64,000 bases of DNA from Promethearchaeota archaeon (GTDB lineage Archaea > Asgardarchaeota > Lokiarchaeia > Sigyniarchaeales > SOKP01). The stretch covers positions 372,001 through 436,000 of the forward strand of contig JAHPZE010000001.1 in NCBI GenBank assembly GCA_019058365.1. The letters are read 5' to 3'. Both the position numbers and the translations under genes were made by a program. The notes under the pieces are model-generated. The model saw only the letters and a list, made by a program, of their open reading frames with translations. It was not told where the DNA came from and did not search any database. Positions 55,607-64,000 of the stretch are shown here, piece after piece (position 1 is the stretch's first letter; each line of letters starts with the position of its first letter).

Positions 55607-58600
55607 TTAAGTTTGGACAAGAAGTGCAGAAATCATAGCGTGAATTTGCTCAAAACCAAAATGTTTAATAACTATTGTTGAATTAGGACATTGTGCGCCA
55701 CATGTACCACATCCCTTACAAAGCGCAGGATTTATATGAGATTTTTTATTAGTCATTGTAAAATCTTCGAACGTTCTTTCTTTTTCTATTAATTCTATAG
55801 CATTAAATTGACAGACTTCTACACAGCTTCCACAGCCAATGCAATTTTCTTCTATTACAACCGCTACAAGTCCAGATGTTACAAGCTTTTCAGCACTTAA
55901 AATTTTAACTGCTTGAGCAGCAGCTCCATTGGATTGTGCAATTGATTCTCGAAGATCTTTAGGTGAATGTGCACTTCCACATAAATATATACCATCTGTA
56001 GCAAAATCAATTGGTCTCAATTTAACATGTGCTTCCAAAAAGAATTTGTCCTCATTAAGTGGCACTTTTAACATTTTTGCTAGCTCTTCATTTTCTTTTA
56101 TAGGTGCTACGAGACCAGTACTTAGTACGACTAAATCAGGATTTATTTCAAGGGCTCCTAAATCTGGATTATTGATTTTAATTTTTAATCTTTTATTTTT
56201 AATAGTTAATTCTGGAGGTTTAGATTCATCAAATCTAAGAAATATAACCTTTTTATCTCGTGCTAAGTTATAATATTTTTCTTTAAAACCATATGTTCGG
56301 ATATCACGATATAGAATTACTATTTCTAAATTAGGATTGATTTCTTTTGCTTTTAGCGCATTTTTAATAGCTTCTGAACAACAGATTCTACTACAATAAG
56401 GGTGATCTTCATTTCTAGATCCAACGCATTGAATCATAGCTATTGATTTCAATCCTTTTATTTTATCCGTAGTAAAAAGATCTTTTTCAAATTCGGTTTG
56501 GGATATAATTCTTTGATCTTTCCCGAAACCATATTCTTTTGGTTGATATTCTTTTGCCCCTGTGGCTACAATAATTATTCCATGGTCTAGATCAACACTT
56601 TTACTATTATTTCCATAACTTATGTTTGTGGAAAAATTCCCTATATATCCTGAAATTGAATTAATTTGAGCATTTTTAAATACGTGAATGAATTGATTAT
56701 TTTCAACTTTTTTAATTAGGTTTCCAAGATACTCCTGAATATCATCATTTTCAAGGGTTTGATAAATATTTTTGGCAAATCCACCTAGAGAATCTTCCTT
56801 TTCAATTAAAAAAACTTCATAACCTTGAGAAGCCAGATTTAATGCTGCTGACATTCCAGATACACCCCCTCCTATGATGAGACCCTTACTTATTACAGTA
56901 ATTTCTTGTTCCTGCAACGGGATTAATTGGCTAGCCTTTGCTATTGACATACGCAATAAATCTTTTGATTTTGCTGTAGCTTTTTCAGGTTCATGCATAT
57001 GAACCCATGAACATTGATCTCGAATATTTACCATTTCAAAAAGATATTTATTCAAACCAGCTTCCCTAATTGTTGCTTGAAATAATGGTTCATGTGTTCT
57101 TGGAGTACATGAGGCAACAATAACTCTATTAAGTTGATTTTTTTCAATTTTTTCTTTAATATTTGTTTGGGTATCTGCTGAACAAGTATACAAATTATGT
57201 TCAGCATAAACAACATTGGGCAATGTTTTAACGTATTCAACTACATTAGGAACATCAACAACTCCACCAATATTTATCCCGCAATGGCATATAAATACCC
57301 CTATTCGCGGGTGTTGACCACTTACATCTAATTCTTCGGGAAGTTCTTTCTTAGAGACTAATTTATTTCTTGCTTCTGATAGAAGAACATTTACATATCC
57401 AGCAGCAGCACTAGCTTCAATAACGGTTTCTGGAATATCTTTTGGTGTTGCGAAAGACCCACAAACATAAATTCCAGGTCTTGAAGTCTCTACTGGGTTA
57501 AAGGTTCCAGTTTTACAAAACCCATATTCATTTAACTGGATATTTAATTTCTGTGCTAATTCTTTTGCTTTTTGATTAGGTTGCATTCCAACGGAAAGGA
57601 CGACTAGATTAAAAATTTCTTTAACAATTTTTCCATTTCCTGTTTCATAATAAACCTTTAAATCTTTAGAGTCCGGAATTTCTTTAATAGAAGAAATTCT
57701 GCGTCTGATATATCTTATTCCATACTCATTCTTCGCTCGTTCAATATATTTATCAAAATCTTTACCATATGCTCTGATATCCATTGTAAAAATTGTTGGT
57801 TCTATAATATTCATGTGCTCTTTTGCTATTACTGCTTCTTTTGTTGTATACATGCAACACACAGAAGAGCAGTAATCAATTCTATGCTTTCTATCTCTTG
57901 AACCTATACAATGTAAAAAAGCAATTTTTTTGGGGATAATCCCATCAGAAGGGCGAATTATTAAACCAGAATGTGGTCCACTAGCACTGAGTATACGTTC
58001 AAATTCAATACTAGTAATCACATTTAAATGCTTACCGTAACCCAATTCCGTTAAAGGAGTAGGATCATATTCATCAAATCCAATTGCTAATACTACAGCT
58101 CCTACATTAAGGTTAATTAAACTATCTTGAAGTTCATAATTTATAGCTTTTGCTTTACATATTCCTTTACAAATACCACAACCTATACATTTTTGTTTAT
58201 TAATTGAGAAAACTAATGGAACTGCTTGAGGAAATTTCACAGAAATTGCTGCTTTGTTAGAAAGCTTTTCATTAAAAAAATCAATAGCCTCTATAGGACA
58301 TTGTTGAGCACACAAACCGCACCCTGTACATTTATTCTGATCCAAACGAAGGGTTGTTTGAGTTAAATGAACATTAAAATTTCCTGGAACACCTTCAATT
58401 TTTTCAATTGAGGAATTAATTAAAATATCTATATTTTCATGTCGACCAGTTTGTACTAATTTTGGGGCAAGAATACATATTGCACAGTCATTAGTTGGAA
58501 ATGTTTTATCCAATTGAGACATAGTTCCTCCAATACTGGTTGTAGATTCTGCTAGATATACTTTATAGCCTGAATCTGCTAAATCTATAGAAGTTTGAAT

Positions 58601-58648
58601 ACCAGCAATTCCACCACCAATAACTAGAACAGCTCCGACTTTCTCCAT
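55607..58648 (-). CDS. hdrA: Double-length HdrA-like flavin/iron-sulfur protein
   Basis: A 1013-residue relative of the other two double HdrA genes but more divergent. It keeps V-I-G-G-G-I-A-G-I-Q, F-P-T-N-D-C-A-I-C-I-L-A-P-K, C-T-G-C-G-L-C-A-Q-Q-C-P and C-I-G-C-G-I-C-K-G-I-C in the first half; and C-H-C-G-I-N-I-G, V-A-S-C-T-P-R-T-H-E, I-I-G-G-G-V-S-G-M-S and C-terminal ferredoxins in the second. Its D-C-A-I-C-I segment is the exact Cys counterpart of D-C-A-I-U-I in the selenocysteine-type HdrA. It overlaps HdrCB by one base. Confidence 0.92.
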   Translation of the reverse strand: MEKVGAVLVIGGGIAGIQTSIDLADSGYKVYLAESTTSIGGTMSQLDKTFPTNDCAICILAPKLVQTGRHENIDILINSSIEKIEGVPGNFNVHLTQTTLRLDQNKCTGCGLCAQQCPIEAIDFFNEKLSNKAAISVKFPQAVPLVFSINKQKCIGCGICKGICKAKAINYELQDSLINLNVGAVVLAIGFDEYDPTPLTELGYGKHLNVITSIEFERILSASGPHSGLIIRPSDGIIPKKIAFLHCIGSRDRKHRIDYCSSVCCMYTTKEAVIAKEHMNIIEPTIFTMDIRAYGKDFDKYIERAKNEYGIRYIRRRISSIKEIPDSKDLKVYYETGNGKIVKEIFNLVVLSVGMQPNQKAKELAQKLNIQLNEYGFCKTGTFNPVETSRPGIYVCGSFATPKDIPETVIEASAAAGYVNVLLSEARNKLVSKKELPEELDVSGQHPRIGVFICHCGINIGGVVDVPNVVEYVKTLPNVVYAEHNLYTCSADTQTNIKEKIEKNQLNRVIVASCTPRTHEPLFQATIREAGLNKYLFEMVNIRDQCSWVHMHEPEKATAKSKDLLRMSIAKASQLIPLQEQEITVISKGLIIGGGVSGMSAALNLASQGYEVFLIEKEDSLGGFAKNIYQTLENDDIQEYLGNLIKKVENNQFIHVFKNAQINSISGYIGNFSTNISYGNNSKSVDLDHGIIIVATGAKEYQPKEYGFGKDQRIISQTEFEKDLFTTDKIKGLKSIAMIQCVGSRNEDHPYCSRICCSEAIKNALKAKEINPNLEIVILYRDIRTYGFKEKYYNLARDKKVIFLRFDESKPPELTIKNKRLKIKINNPDLGALEINPDLVVLSTGLVAPIKENEELAKMLKVPLNEDKFFLEAHVKLRPIDFATDGIYLCGSAHSPKDLRESIAQSNGAAAQAVKILSAEKLVTSGLVAVVIEENCIGCGSCVEVCQFNAIELIEKERTFEDFTMTNKKSHINPALCKGCGTCGAQCPNSTIVIKHFGFEQIHAMISALLVQT

Positions 58649-59925
58649 TACTTCTCCTCAATATTATAATTAGGTTCTATTAATGTGATCATATTCACTA
58701 AAAATTCTGAAAAATCTATAATTTCTATAGAAGAGAAATCATCATAGTCTTTTTTTAGACAGTTCAAATGCATTCGACATTTTGGACAAGCTGTAATCAT
58801 TTTAGTTCCAACAGCTTTAGCTTCTAACAAACGCTTATATCGTAAAGCTTTTGATCGTTCATTACAATTCATCCAAGAATTTACTCCACAACAATAAGAA
58901 TTTTCTTTATTATGCGCCATTTCTTTAAAATCATAACCAATAGCCTTCAAATATTTGAAGATTTCTCGGACATTCTCAACTATTTTATTATCCTTAGGTA
59001 AAAATCTACTTAATCTACAAGGATCATGAAAAGTAAATTGAATTAGTTCATTAGATTCATTGGGGTTTTTAAATTGAACTTTTCCTTGCTTCCATTTATC
59101 ATAGATATATTCAATTATATGTTTAACTTCAAATTTTTCATTAAAATCTTCAAATAATTTTGGATAATCAATTTTAAATGTTCTATAACATTCAGCACAT
59201 GCTGTTACTATATGTGTAATTCCTGCTTTATCAAACAGTTTAATATTTTTTTTCGCTAATTCAATAAAGCTTTCGAATTTTGCTTGGCCCCAATATAAAT
59301 CATGACCACAGCATACCTCATCTTTCAGAATAACTACTGGATCATTTTCTAATTGACAAATAATCTTAAGTGTGCTTTCTGCTATAGATATTGAATCTTT
59401 GAATTCATAGTTAAAGAAAGGTAAACATCCTACATAATATAAAATATTTCCTCTATCTGAAATTTTACACCCTTTTGGAATCCAATCTAAAGGTCTCTCA
59501 ATTTTAAAATTATCTTGACTCATCATTTCTGACATCAAAGGATAAATACCTTTATGAGCAATAGAACGATCAGGATTTTGAATATCTTTTAACCGCATTT
59601 TATATCTAGCAATTCTGACAATGTCAGCGAAATTTATATCTTTAGGACAATGTTGTAGGCAACTATTACACATTAAACAATCCCATAACACCCTACTATT
59701 GATTATCTCATCTTCAAAACCTTCTAATATTGTTTGAATAATTCTACTAGGTGTAAATTTTTGTACTTTACTTACTTGGCATACACCCGAGCAACGGGCA
59801 CATTGATAACATTTTTTTAGTAAGTTAGATAAATCTGGCTCGAATATTTTTTTCAAATATTCATAATTGTCATCAGAATCTGGTTCTAATTTATCGGACT
59901 TTTTACTTTCAGTTATGGTAGTCAC
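58648..59925 (-). CDS. HdrCB-like fusion protein, second copy
   Basis: A 425-residue paralogue of 39767-41047 with the same domains: C-Y-Q-C-A-R-C-S-G-V-C-Q, C-L-M-C-N-S-C-L-Q-H-C-P, Y-V-G-C-L-P-F, C-C-G-H-D, D-P-C-R-L-S-R, C-C-G-V-N-S-W-M-N-C and C-P-K-C-R. It overlaps the end of the FrhB-like gene by 17 bases, which indicates translational coupling and a shared complex. The HdrB-type domains should hold noncubane [4Fe-4S] clusters that pass electrons to a disulfide or other acceptor. Confidence 0.92.
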   Translation of the reverse strand: MTTITESKKSDKLEPDSDDNYEYLKKIFEPDLSNLLKKCYQCARCSGVCQVSKVQKFTPSRIIQTILEGFEDEIINSRVLWDCLMCNSCLQHCPKDINFADIVRIARYKMRLKDIQNPDRSIAHKGIYPLMSEMMSQDNFKIERPLDWIPKGCKISDRGNILYYVGCLPFFNYEFKDSISIAESTLKIICQLENDPVVILKDEVCCGHDLYWGQAKFESFIELAKKNIKLFDKAGITHIVTACAECYRTFKIDYPKLFEDFNEKFEVKHIIEYIYDKWKQGKVQFKNPNESNELIQFTFHDPCRLSRFLPKDNKIVENVREIFKYLKAIGYDFKEMAHNKENSYCCGVNSWMNCNERSKALRYKRLLEAKAVGTKMITACPKCRMHLNCLKKDYDDFSSIEIIDFSEFLVNMITLIEPNYNIEEK

Positions 59926-61429
59926 TCCTCTCTTTTTCTTCTTTTAGTTCAATTGGTTTACAATTTTTTCTCTTAGTACCAGCAATTCTTTCTAATAAGG
60001 ATTGCCCCGGTTTAACATCCTCTAAGCTTTTTGATTCTATTAATCCTGCATTAATTGCCTCTTTATAAAGGGTTTCACCCTTTTTATTTCGTGTAATCAC
60101 TGTAGACCACCCACTAGGGGACCCTATTGATCCTACAGAAATATCAGCATAATCGGAGGTCAAGTCTTCGCAATAGTGACAATTATGGCGAGCATAGGAT
60201 TTGACTTCATTTAAGGGTACGTTTAAATCTTCACCCGAATCTAAATAAATGATAAATTTCCCACCACTTATATCCATTTTCGTAACTTTATTAAAATCTG
60301 ATTGGAACTTTTCATTGATTAAGTTAAGAACACCCTCATAAGGAAAAGATTCCATACAAAAAAGCCCTATTCGATATTTAATGTTTGTAAAAAATGGTAG
60401 TCCACTCGGAAATAAAGTACCTTTTTCTAAAGCATTCATCATACAGGGAACGCCTACAACTGCAATGTTTTCATACTTTTTTGTTTCATCTATAATACTT
60501 AAAGTCGAGGCATTAGCGTATTTAGTGCCACTTGTTTTGTAAAGATCTTTAATGTCTTCTATTATCACTGGCTCTGGTTTCCATAACTCCTTCGAATGTT
60601 GTACTGCTACAATCACATCAACTAATTTATTTTTAAGTAAGTATTCAAGCAAAGAGGTAACAATCCCACCATCTTGTCGTACTTTTTTAATATCATTCTT
60701 AGTGGTGCTCGCAGAATAGGTATTTATATAACCATTAATTTGTTCTGAGAACTTTAAGGATTTATCAAGCTTATTTATATTTTTGCCCGCTTGTTCGATT
60801 GAAAATGATCTCGGGCAAACTGAATAACATAAACCGCATTTTATGCAAATTTTATCATCTATCTCCAAAGTATCTGCTGTGGCTGTGATGGCATTCACGG
60901 GACAAATTGATGAACACCAACCACATTGACAGCATACTTCAGAATCAAACACAATAGAAACTGGTTCAAAAAAATGTTCAATAAAATCATCGGGGAGATC
61001 TTTAACTTGATAGCGATAAAAATATTCTTTTTCTTCGACTTCTTTTTCTTCTCCCTTTATTTTCTTGATAACAGTCTTAGTTTTTATATCGATAAGTTCT
61101 TCAATATATCCCTGTTCTTTAAGATAAATTACATCACGAATTACATTTTCTACAGGAAAATCTTTTACAATTTTTGCAATTTCCTCTAAAAATAATGGTT
61201 CTTTACCTTTTAATAATTCTAACACTAATTTACGCTCTGTTTCTGCATCAATCAGGGCATCTAGTATTTCATAAAATTCTTTTTCAGAATACTTTCCAGT
61301 TTTTAAAATTTCATCTTTTGCTTCGAAAAAAGCGCGAATTTGAAAATTTTCTACGGCCTTATAGGTAGCATCCATTAAATTTTTTGGAGATATTCCATTG
61401 AAATTTACGTTATTTGAAATTTGAACCAT
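59909..61429 (-). CDS. FrhB/FdhB-like F420-type subunit with N-terminal helical domain
   Basis: A 506-residue protein. The first 150 residues are helical with a winged-helix-like pattern (L-F-L-E-E-I-A-K-I-V, V-I-R-D-V-I-Y-L-K-E-Q-G-Y-I-E-E). Next is a double ferredoxin with C-C-Q-C-G-W-C-S-S-I-C-P and C-I-K-C-G-L-C-Y-S-V-C-P, then the FrhB/FdhB domain (G-V-P-C-M, N-C-H-Y-C-E-D-L-T-S-D-Y-A-D-I-S-V-G). FrhB-type proteins bind FAD and exchange electrons with F420 or ferredoxin. The N-terminal extension is not usual for FrhB. It links the selenocysteine-type HdrA/VhuD to the HdrCB array. Confidence 0.88.
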   Translation of the reverse strand: MVQISNNVNFNGISPKNLMDATYKAVENFQIRAFFEAKDEILKTGKYSEKEFYEILDALIDAETERKLVLELLKGKEPLFLEEIAKIVKDFPVENVIRDVIYLKEQGYIEELIDIKTKTVIKKIKGEEKEVEEKEYFYRYQVKDLPDDFIEHFFEPVSIVFDSEVCCQCGWCSSICPVNAITATADTLEIDDKICIKCGLCYSVCPRSFSIEQAGKNINKLDKSLKFSEQINGYINTYSASTTKNDIKKVRQDGGIVTSLLEYLLKNKLVDVIVAVQHSKELWKPEPVIIEDIKDLYKTSGTKYANASTLSIIDETKKYENIAVVGVPCMMNALEKGTLFPSGLPFFTNIKYRIGLFCMESFPYEGVLNLINEKFQSDFNKVTKMDISGGKFIIYLDSGEDLNVPLNEVKSYARHNCHYCEDLTSDYADISVGSIGSPSGWSTVITRNKKGETLYKEAINAGLIESKSLEDVKPGQSLLERIAGTKRKNCKPIELKEEKERSDYHN

Positions 61430-61490
61430 ATTTCTATCCTTTTGGTTTACAATTTATTAAAAAATTTTAAATTTTAATTGAATACTATTT

Positions 61491-61547
61491 AAAAACCCCT
61501 TCCCTTGCAAGGTGAGTTCTCTTATAACTAATATTTTTTTATAAGAG
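61491..61547 (-). promoter_or_regulatory. Candidate archaeal SECIS / 3'-UTR stem-loops after VhuD
   Basis: In the RNA after VhuD, a stem GAGAACUC pairs with GGGUUUUU (61521-61514 with 61498-61491, three G-U pairs). Inside it, CC pairs with GG, leaving a six-base UUGCAA loop and an asymmetric internal loop of one A opposite GAAG. A GAA/A internal loop under a short C/G stem is the archaeal SECIS hallmark. A second stem with perfect CUCUUAUAA/UUAUAAGAG pairing (61547-61519) overlaps its 5' edge, so the two may be alternatives. The gap to the next gene is longer than elsewhere in this operon. A T-tract also makes terminator function possible. Confidence 0.5.
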
Positions 61548-62009
61548 TCATTCTACAGGGGTAGTTATAACTTGTTTTGTTTCAATTTTTGACTCTTCTT
61601 CTACTAAGTTAAGTGGATTTGGTCCAGCTTTGCTTACTTTTTTATAAGCGTCCTCGACAGATTCGACAAATTTCCCAGCATCTCCTCCACTTACCCAATA
61701 CATGTTTATTCTCTGATTTCCGAAACCTCTTGATTCTAAGATTCTGTTTGCTAATTCTACATGTCTTTCGGCTGTGAAATTACCATTTTTAAATTGACAT
61801 TCATTGGGTCGTCAGCCTACAATCATGACACCATCAGCTCCCGAGCGAATACTGTAGAGAATATGCTTAACATCAACTCTACCAGTACATTTTACTTTGA
61901 TTATTTTTACTGCAGGTGTATACTTCAATCGAGAAACTCCCGCTAAATCAGCAGCACTATAACCTCATTTTAAACATGCAAAAATAATCATTTTATACCT
62001 ATTTTTCAT
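61548..62009 (-). CDS. vhuD: VhuD/MvhD-family subunit with two predicted selenocysteines (UGA)
   Basis: A 153-residue frame with UGA at residue 15 (61965-61967) and residue 66 (61812-61814). It reads F-A-C-L-K-U-G-Y-S-A-A-D-L-A-G-V-S-R and I-V-G-U-R-P-N-E-C-Q-F. The paralogues in this window have Cys at the same points (F-C-C-N-W-C-S-Y-A-G-A-D and S-G-C-H-I-G-D-C-H-Y), so both UGAs are best read as Sec and no frameshift is needed. VhuD with Sec is known in methanogens and reported for Lokiarchaeota. The stop is UGA at 61548-61550, followed two codons later by UAA; if the last UGA were also Sec the protein would gain three residues. A GGAGGTG site lies in the end of HdrA. Confidence 0.85.
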
Positions 62010-62015
62010 ACCTGT

Positions 62016-63959
62016 TTAAACACCTCCGAGAAGACCGTCAATTTCAGCAAATAATTGATGATCTCGATAATATCTGATATCAATTGCTTGAGTAGGACAA
62101 CATGTAGCACAAATACCGCATCCGTCACAATTTGTCTCATCAATAAATGCACCGATATCCTTCTCAATTCTAATGGCGTTTTTGGGACACTCTTTTTCGC
62201 ATCGTCCACATGAAATACAGAATTCGCTGTTCACTTCAGCAGTAATTAGTTCTATATCGATTTGTCCTGGTGCTGTTAACTCAGCTGCTTTGCTAGCCGC
62301 TGCCCTCGCTTGAGAAACGGAATAAGAAATATTTTTTGGTCCTTGAGCAAATCCAGCTATAAAAATTCCTTTTGATTTCGTTTCTTGCGGCATGAGTCCG
62401 AAATGGGATTCTGTGAGGAACCCGTATGTATTAGTATCAAGGTTTAGTACTTGTACAATCTGATTAGTACCTTTTGAAGGGAGTGCTGCTGAGGATAATA
62501 CGACTAAATCTGCATCAATTATTACGATCTTATCTGTTAGTGTTGAATAGACGCGAACCTTCACATTTTTAGTTTCAGGATCTTCAGAGATTTCCCCTAC
62601 TTTTCCGCGAATCATTTTAATTCCTACATCTTTAGCTCGTTCATAGTACTCTTCAAATCCTTTTTCGGGAGTTCTTATATCAATATAACAGATTGTAATA
62701 TTCGCATCGGGAAATTCTTCGAGCAATAACCTTCCGTTTTTTAGAGCGAGCATGCAACACACACCACTACAATAAGTTCGTTCATTTTCTCGACTTCCTA
62801 CGCATTGTATAAATACAATTTCTTTTAACTTCTTATTATCAGAAATTCGATGAACATGACCTTCAAGTGGACCATTTGGAGCAAGTATTCGTTCTAACTG
62901 AACTTGAGTTATGACATTCTCAAATTCTCCGTATCCATATTCACCAAAAGGTTCGTAGATATCCCATCCAGTTGCTATAATGATTGTACCAACTTCAATA
63001 TCAACTTCTGTAGGCACTTGACTGAAATCAATGGCATCTAATTCACAGGCATCTACACAGGAAAAACACTCAATACACGCATCCCTGTCGATATCATATA
63101 GAAACGGTACTGCTTGACCAAATGGAATATCAATTGCTTTTCGCGCTCCCAAATGTTCATCAAAATAATTGCTCACATATAAAGGACAAACCTCACTGCA
63201 TGCACCACATCCATTACAGTCGTCCGTCGTATATCGCGGTTTCCTTTCAATAGTTACTTTATAGTTCCCGACATATCCTTCTACTTTTTTTACTTCACTA
63301 TAGGTGACTAATTCAATATTCTCATTTCTATTAACTTCTAACATTTTGGGACCACAAATTCATATAGCACAATCGTCTGTAGGAAAGGTTCTGTCTAACT
63401 GAGACATTCTCCCTCCTATTGTAGTTTTTTGATCAACTAAATATACCTTGATGCCTTGATTCGCAAGATCGAGAGCCGCATTCATACCACAAATCCCAGC
63501 TCCAATAACTAATGAGGCTTTTGTAACTGGAACTGTCTTAATTGGCACTGGCTCTAATCGTTTTACTCTTTCAATTCCACTTTTCACTAAGATTTTTGCC
63601 TTCTCTGTAGCTTCTTCTTTACTATCTGTGCACCATGAACACTGTTCACGAACATTTACCATTTGAAAGTAGTATGGATTTAGGGCAGTTTTAGCTATTG
63701 TCCCCCGATAAATAACCTCATGTGTACGTGGGGTTCAAGCAGATGCTACAATTCGGTCTAGATTTTTTTCTTTAATATCTTTAATAATTTCATTTTGAGC
63801 ATTATCGGTGCATAGAAAAGCATTTTTTTTAGCAATTACGACATCATCAAAAGTCTTACTTACGTATTCTACAAGCTCATCGCAATCTACTTTAGTCCTA
63901 ATATTTACTCCTCATTGACAAGCATAGTATCCAATCCGATGATTTTCATTATTATTCAT
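62016..63959 (-). CDS. hdrA: HdrA-type flavin subunit with three predicted selenocysteines (UGA)
   Basis: A 647-residue standard-length HdrA, readable end to end only if three UGA codons are read through. Sec16 (63912-63914) lies in C-Q-U-G-V-N against C-H-C-G-I-N; Sec75 (63735-63737) in V-A-S-A-U-T-P-R-T-H-E against V-A-S-C-T-P-R-T-H-E; Sec200 (63360-63362) in D-C-A-I-U-I-C-G-P-K against D-C-A-I-C-I-L-A-P-K. All other motifs (V-I-G-A-G-I-C-G-M-N, C-N-G-C-G-A-C, C-I-E-C-F-S-C, C-I-S-C-G-R-C, C-D-G-C-G-I-C) are intact. HdrA carries FAD and 4Fe-4S clusters for electron bifurcation; Sec-HdrA is known in methanogens. The start ATG overlaps the upstream gene by 8 bases. It ends 6 bases before VhuD. 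Confidence 0.85.
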
Positions 63960-64000
63960 CTCTTTTTACACATCCACCTCTAGCTTTTACATAATTGTAT
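63952..64000 (-). CDS. Partial upstream gene, C-terminus only
   Basis: The last 15 codons of a minus-strand gene (A-R-G-G-C-V-K-R-D-E, then TAA at 63952-63954) enter from the right window edge and overlap the start of the Sec-HdrA gene by 8 bases, a sign of the same operon. Too little remains to name the product; a hydrogenase or Hdr subunit is expected from context only. Confidence 0.55.
   Translation of the reverse strand, partial: YNYVKARGGCVKRDE

Noticed and set aside
62006-62209. 67-residue frame across the HdrA/VhuD junction
   Set aside because: Alternative-frame reading of the HdrA ferredoxin region; the HdrA frame is clearly the coding one.
1-64000. CRISPR arrays, tRNA, rRNA, transposases
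   Set aside because: Scanned for regularly spaced direct repeats, T-loop-like sequences, rRNA-like GC-rich blocks and DDE-type proteins; none was convincing.

Overview
The window looks like a piece of an Asgard archaeon genome, most likely Lokiarchaeia-like. This is inferred from very AT-rich DNA, archaeal gene families (a divergent Orc1/Cdc6-type ATPase, MoxR-type and MinD-type ATPases, DUF134), large Lys-tailed membrane-anchored surface proteins, and an expanded set of HdrA/HdrBC/MvhD electron-transfer genes, part of which appears to use selenocysteine. No rRNA, tRNA, CRISPR array or transposase was recognised.

Region 1 (1-8.5 kb) is an iron-sulfur/redox accessory cluster. It holds a partial Mrp/NBP35 ATPase, three NifX/NifB-like (COG1433) proteins, two MinD-type ATPases with inserted ferredoxin domains, a DUF134 regulator, a polyferredoxin, an OsmC protein and a TauE/SafE exporter with a 51-residue membrane partner. 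Copies of a palindrome centred on TGAATAATTATTCA lie in the promoter regions of the NifX-like genes and probably form a small regulon, perhaps read by the DUF134 protein.

Region 2 (8.5-36.2 kb) is ordinary metabolism mixed with surface proteins: QueG-like reductase, MoxR ATPase, MscL-like channel, a thiolase paired with an HMG-CoA-synthase-like/DUF35 fusion that lacks the usual catalytic residues, a secreted V8-like protease, a lamin-tail protein, a beta-helix protein, an enolase-superfamily enzyme, MFS transporter, cupin, PLP lyase, sulfatase, zinc alcohol dehydrogenase and enoyl-CoA hydratase. The protease and lamin-tail proteins share an unnamed module.

Region 3 (36.2-44.3 and 55.2-64 kb) is a duplicated heterodisulfide-reductase-like system on the minus strand: two HdrA-HdrCB-HdrA-MvhD type arrays with double-length HdrA proteins, preceded by an FrhB/FdhB-like protein, a VhuD and a standard-length HdrA. 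The last two are interrupted by five in-frame UGA codons (three in HdrA, two in VhuD). Every one aligns with a conserved cysteine in the cysteine-type paralogues of this same window, so they read as selenoproteins. A hairpin resembling an archaeal SECIS lies just after VhuD.

Region 4 (44.3-55.2 kb) is an accessory island splitting the Hdr arrays. It carries an Orc1/Cdc6-like ATPase, two toxin-antitoxin pairs with PIN toxins, a decayed DUF433 gene, an Imm63-like immunity gene, an isochorismatase fragment, an interrupted signal-anchored protein and several unknowns. Direct degenerate copies of the 3' end and flank of the MvhD gene recur through it, suggesting repeated insertion or duplication at that gene end.
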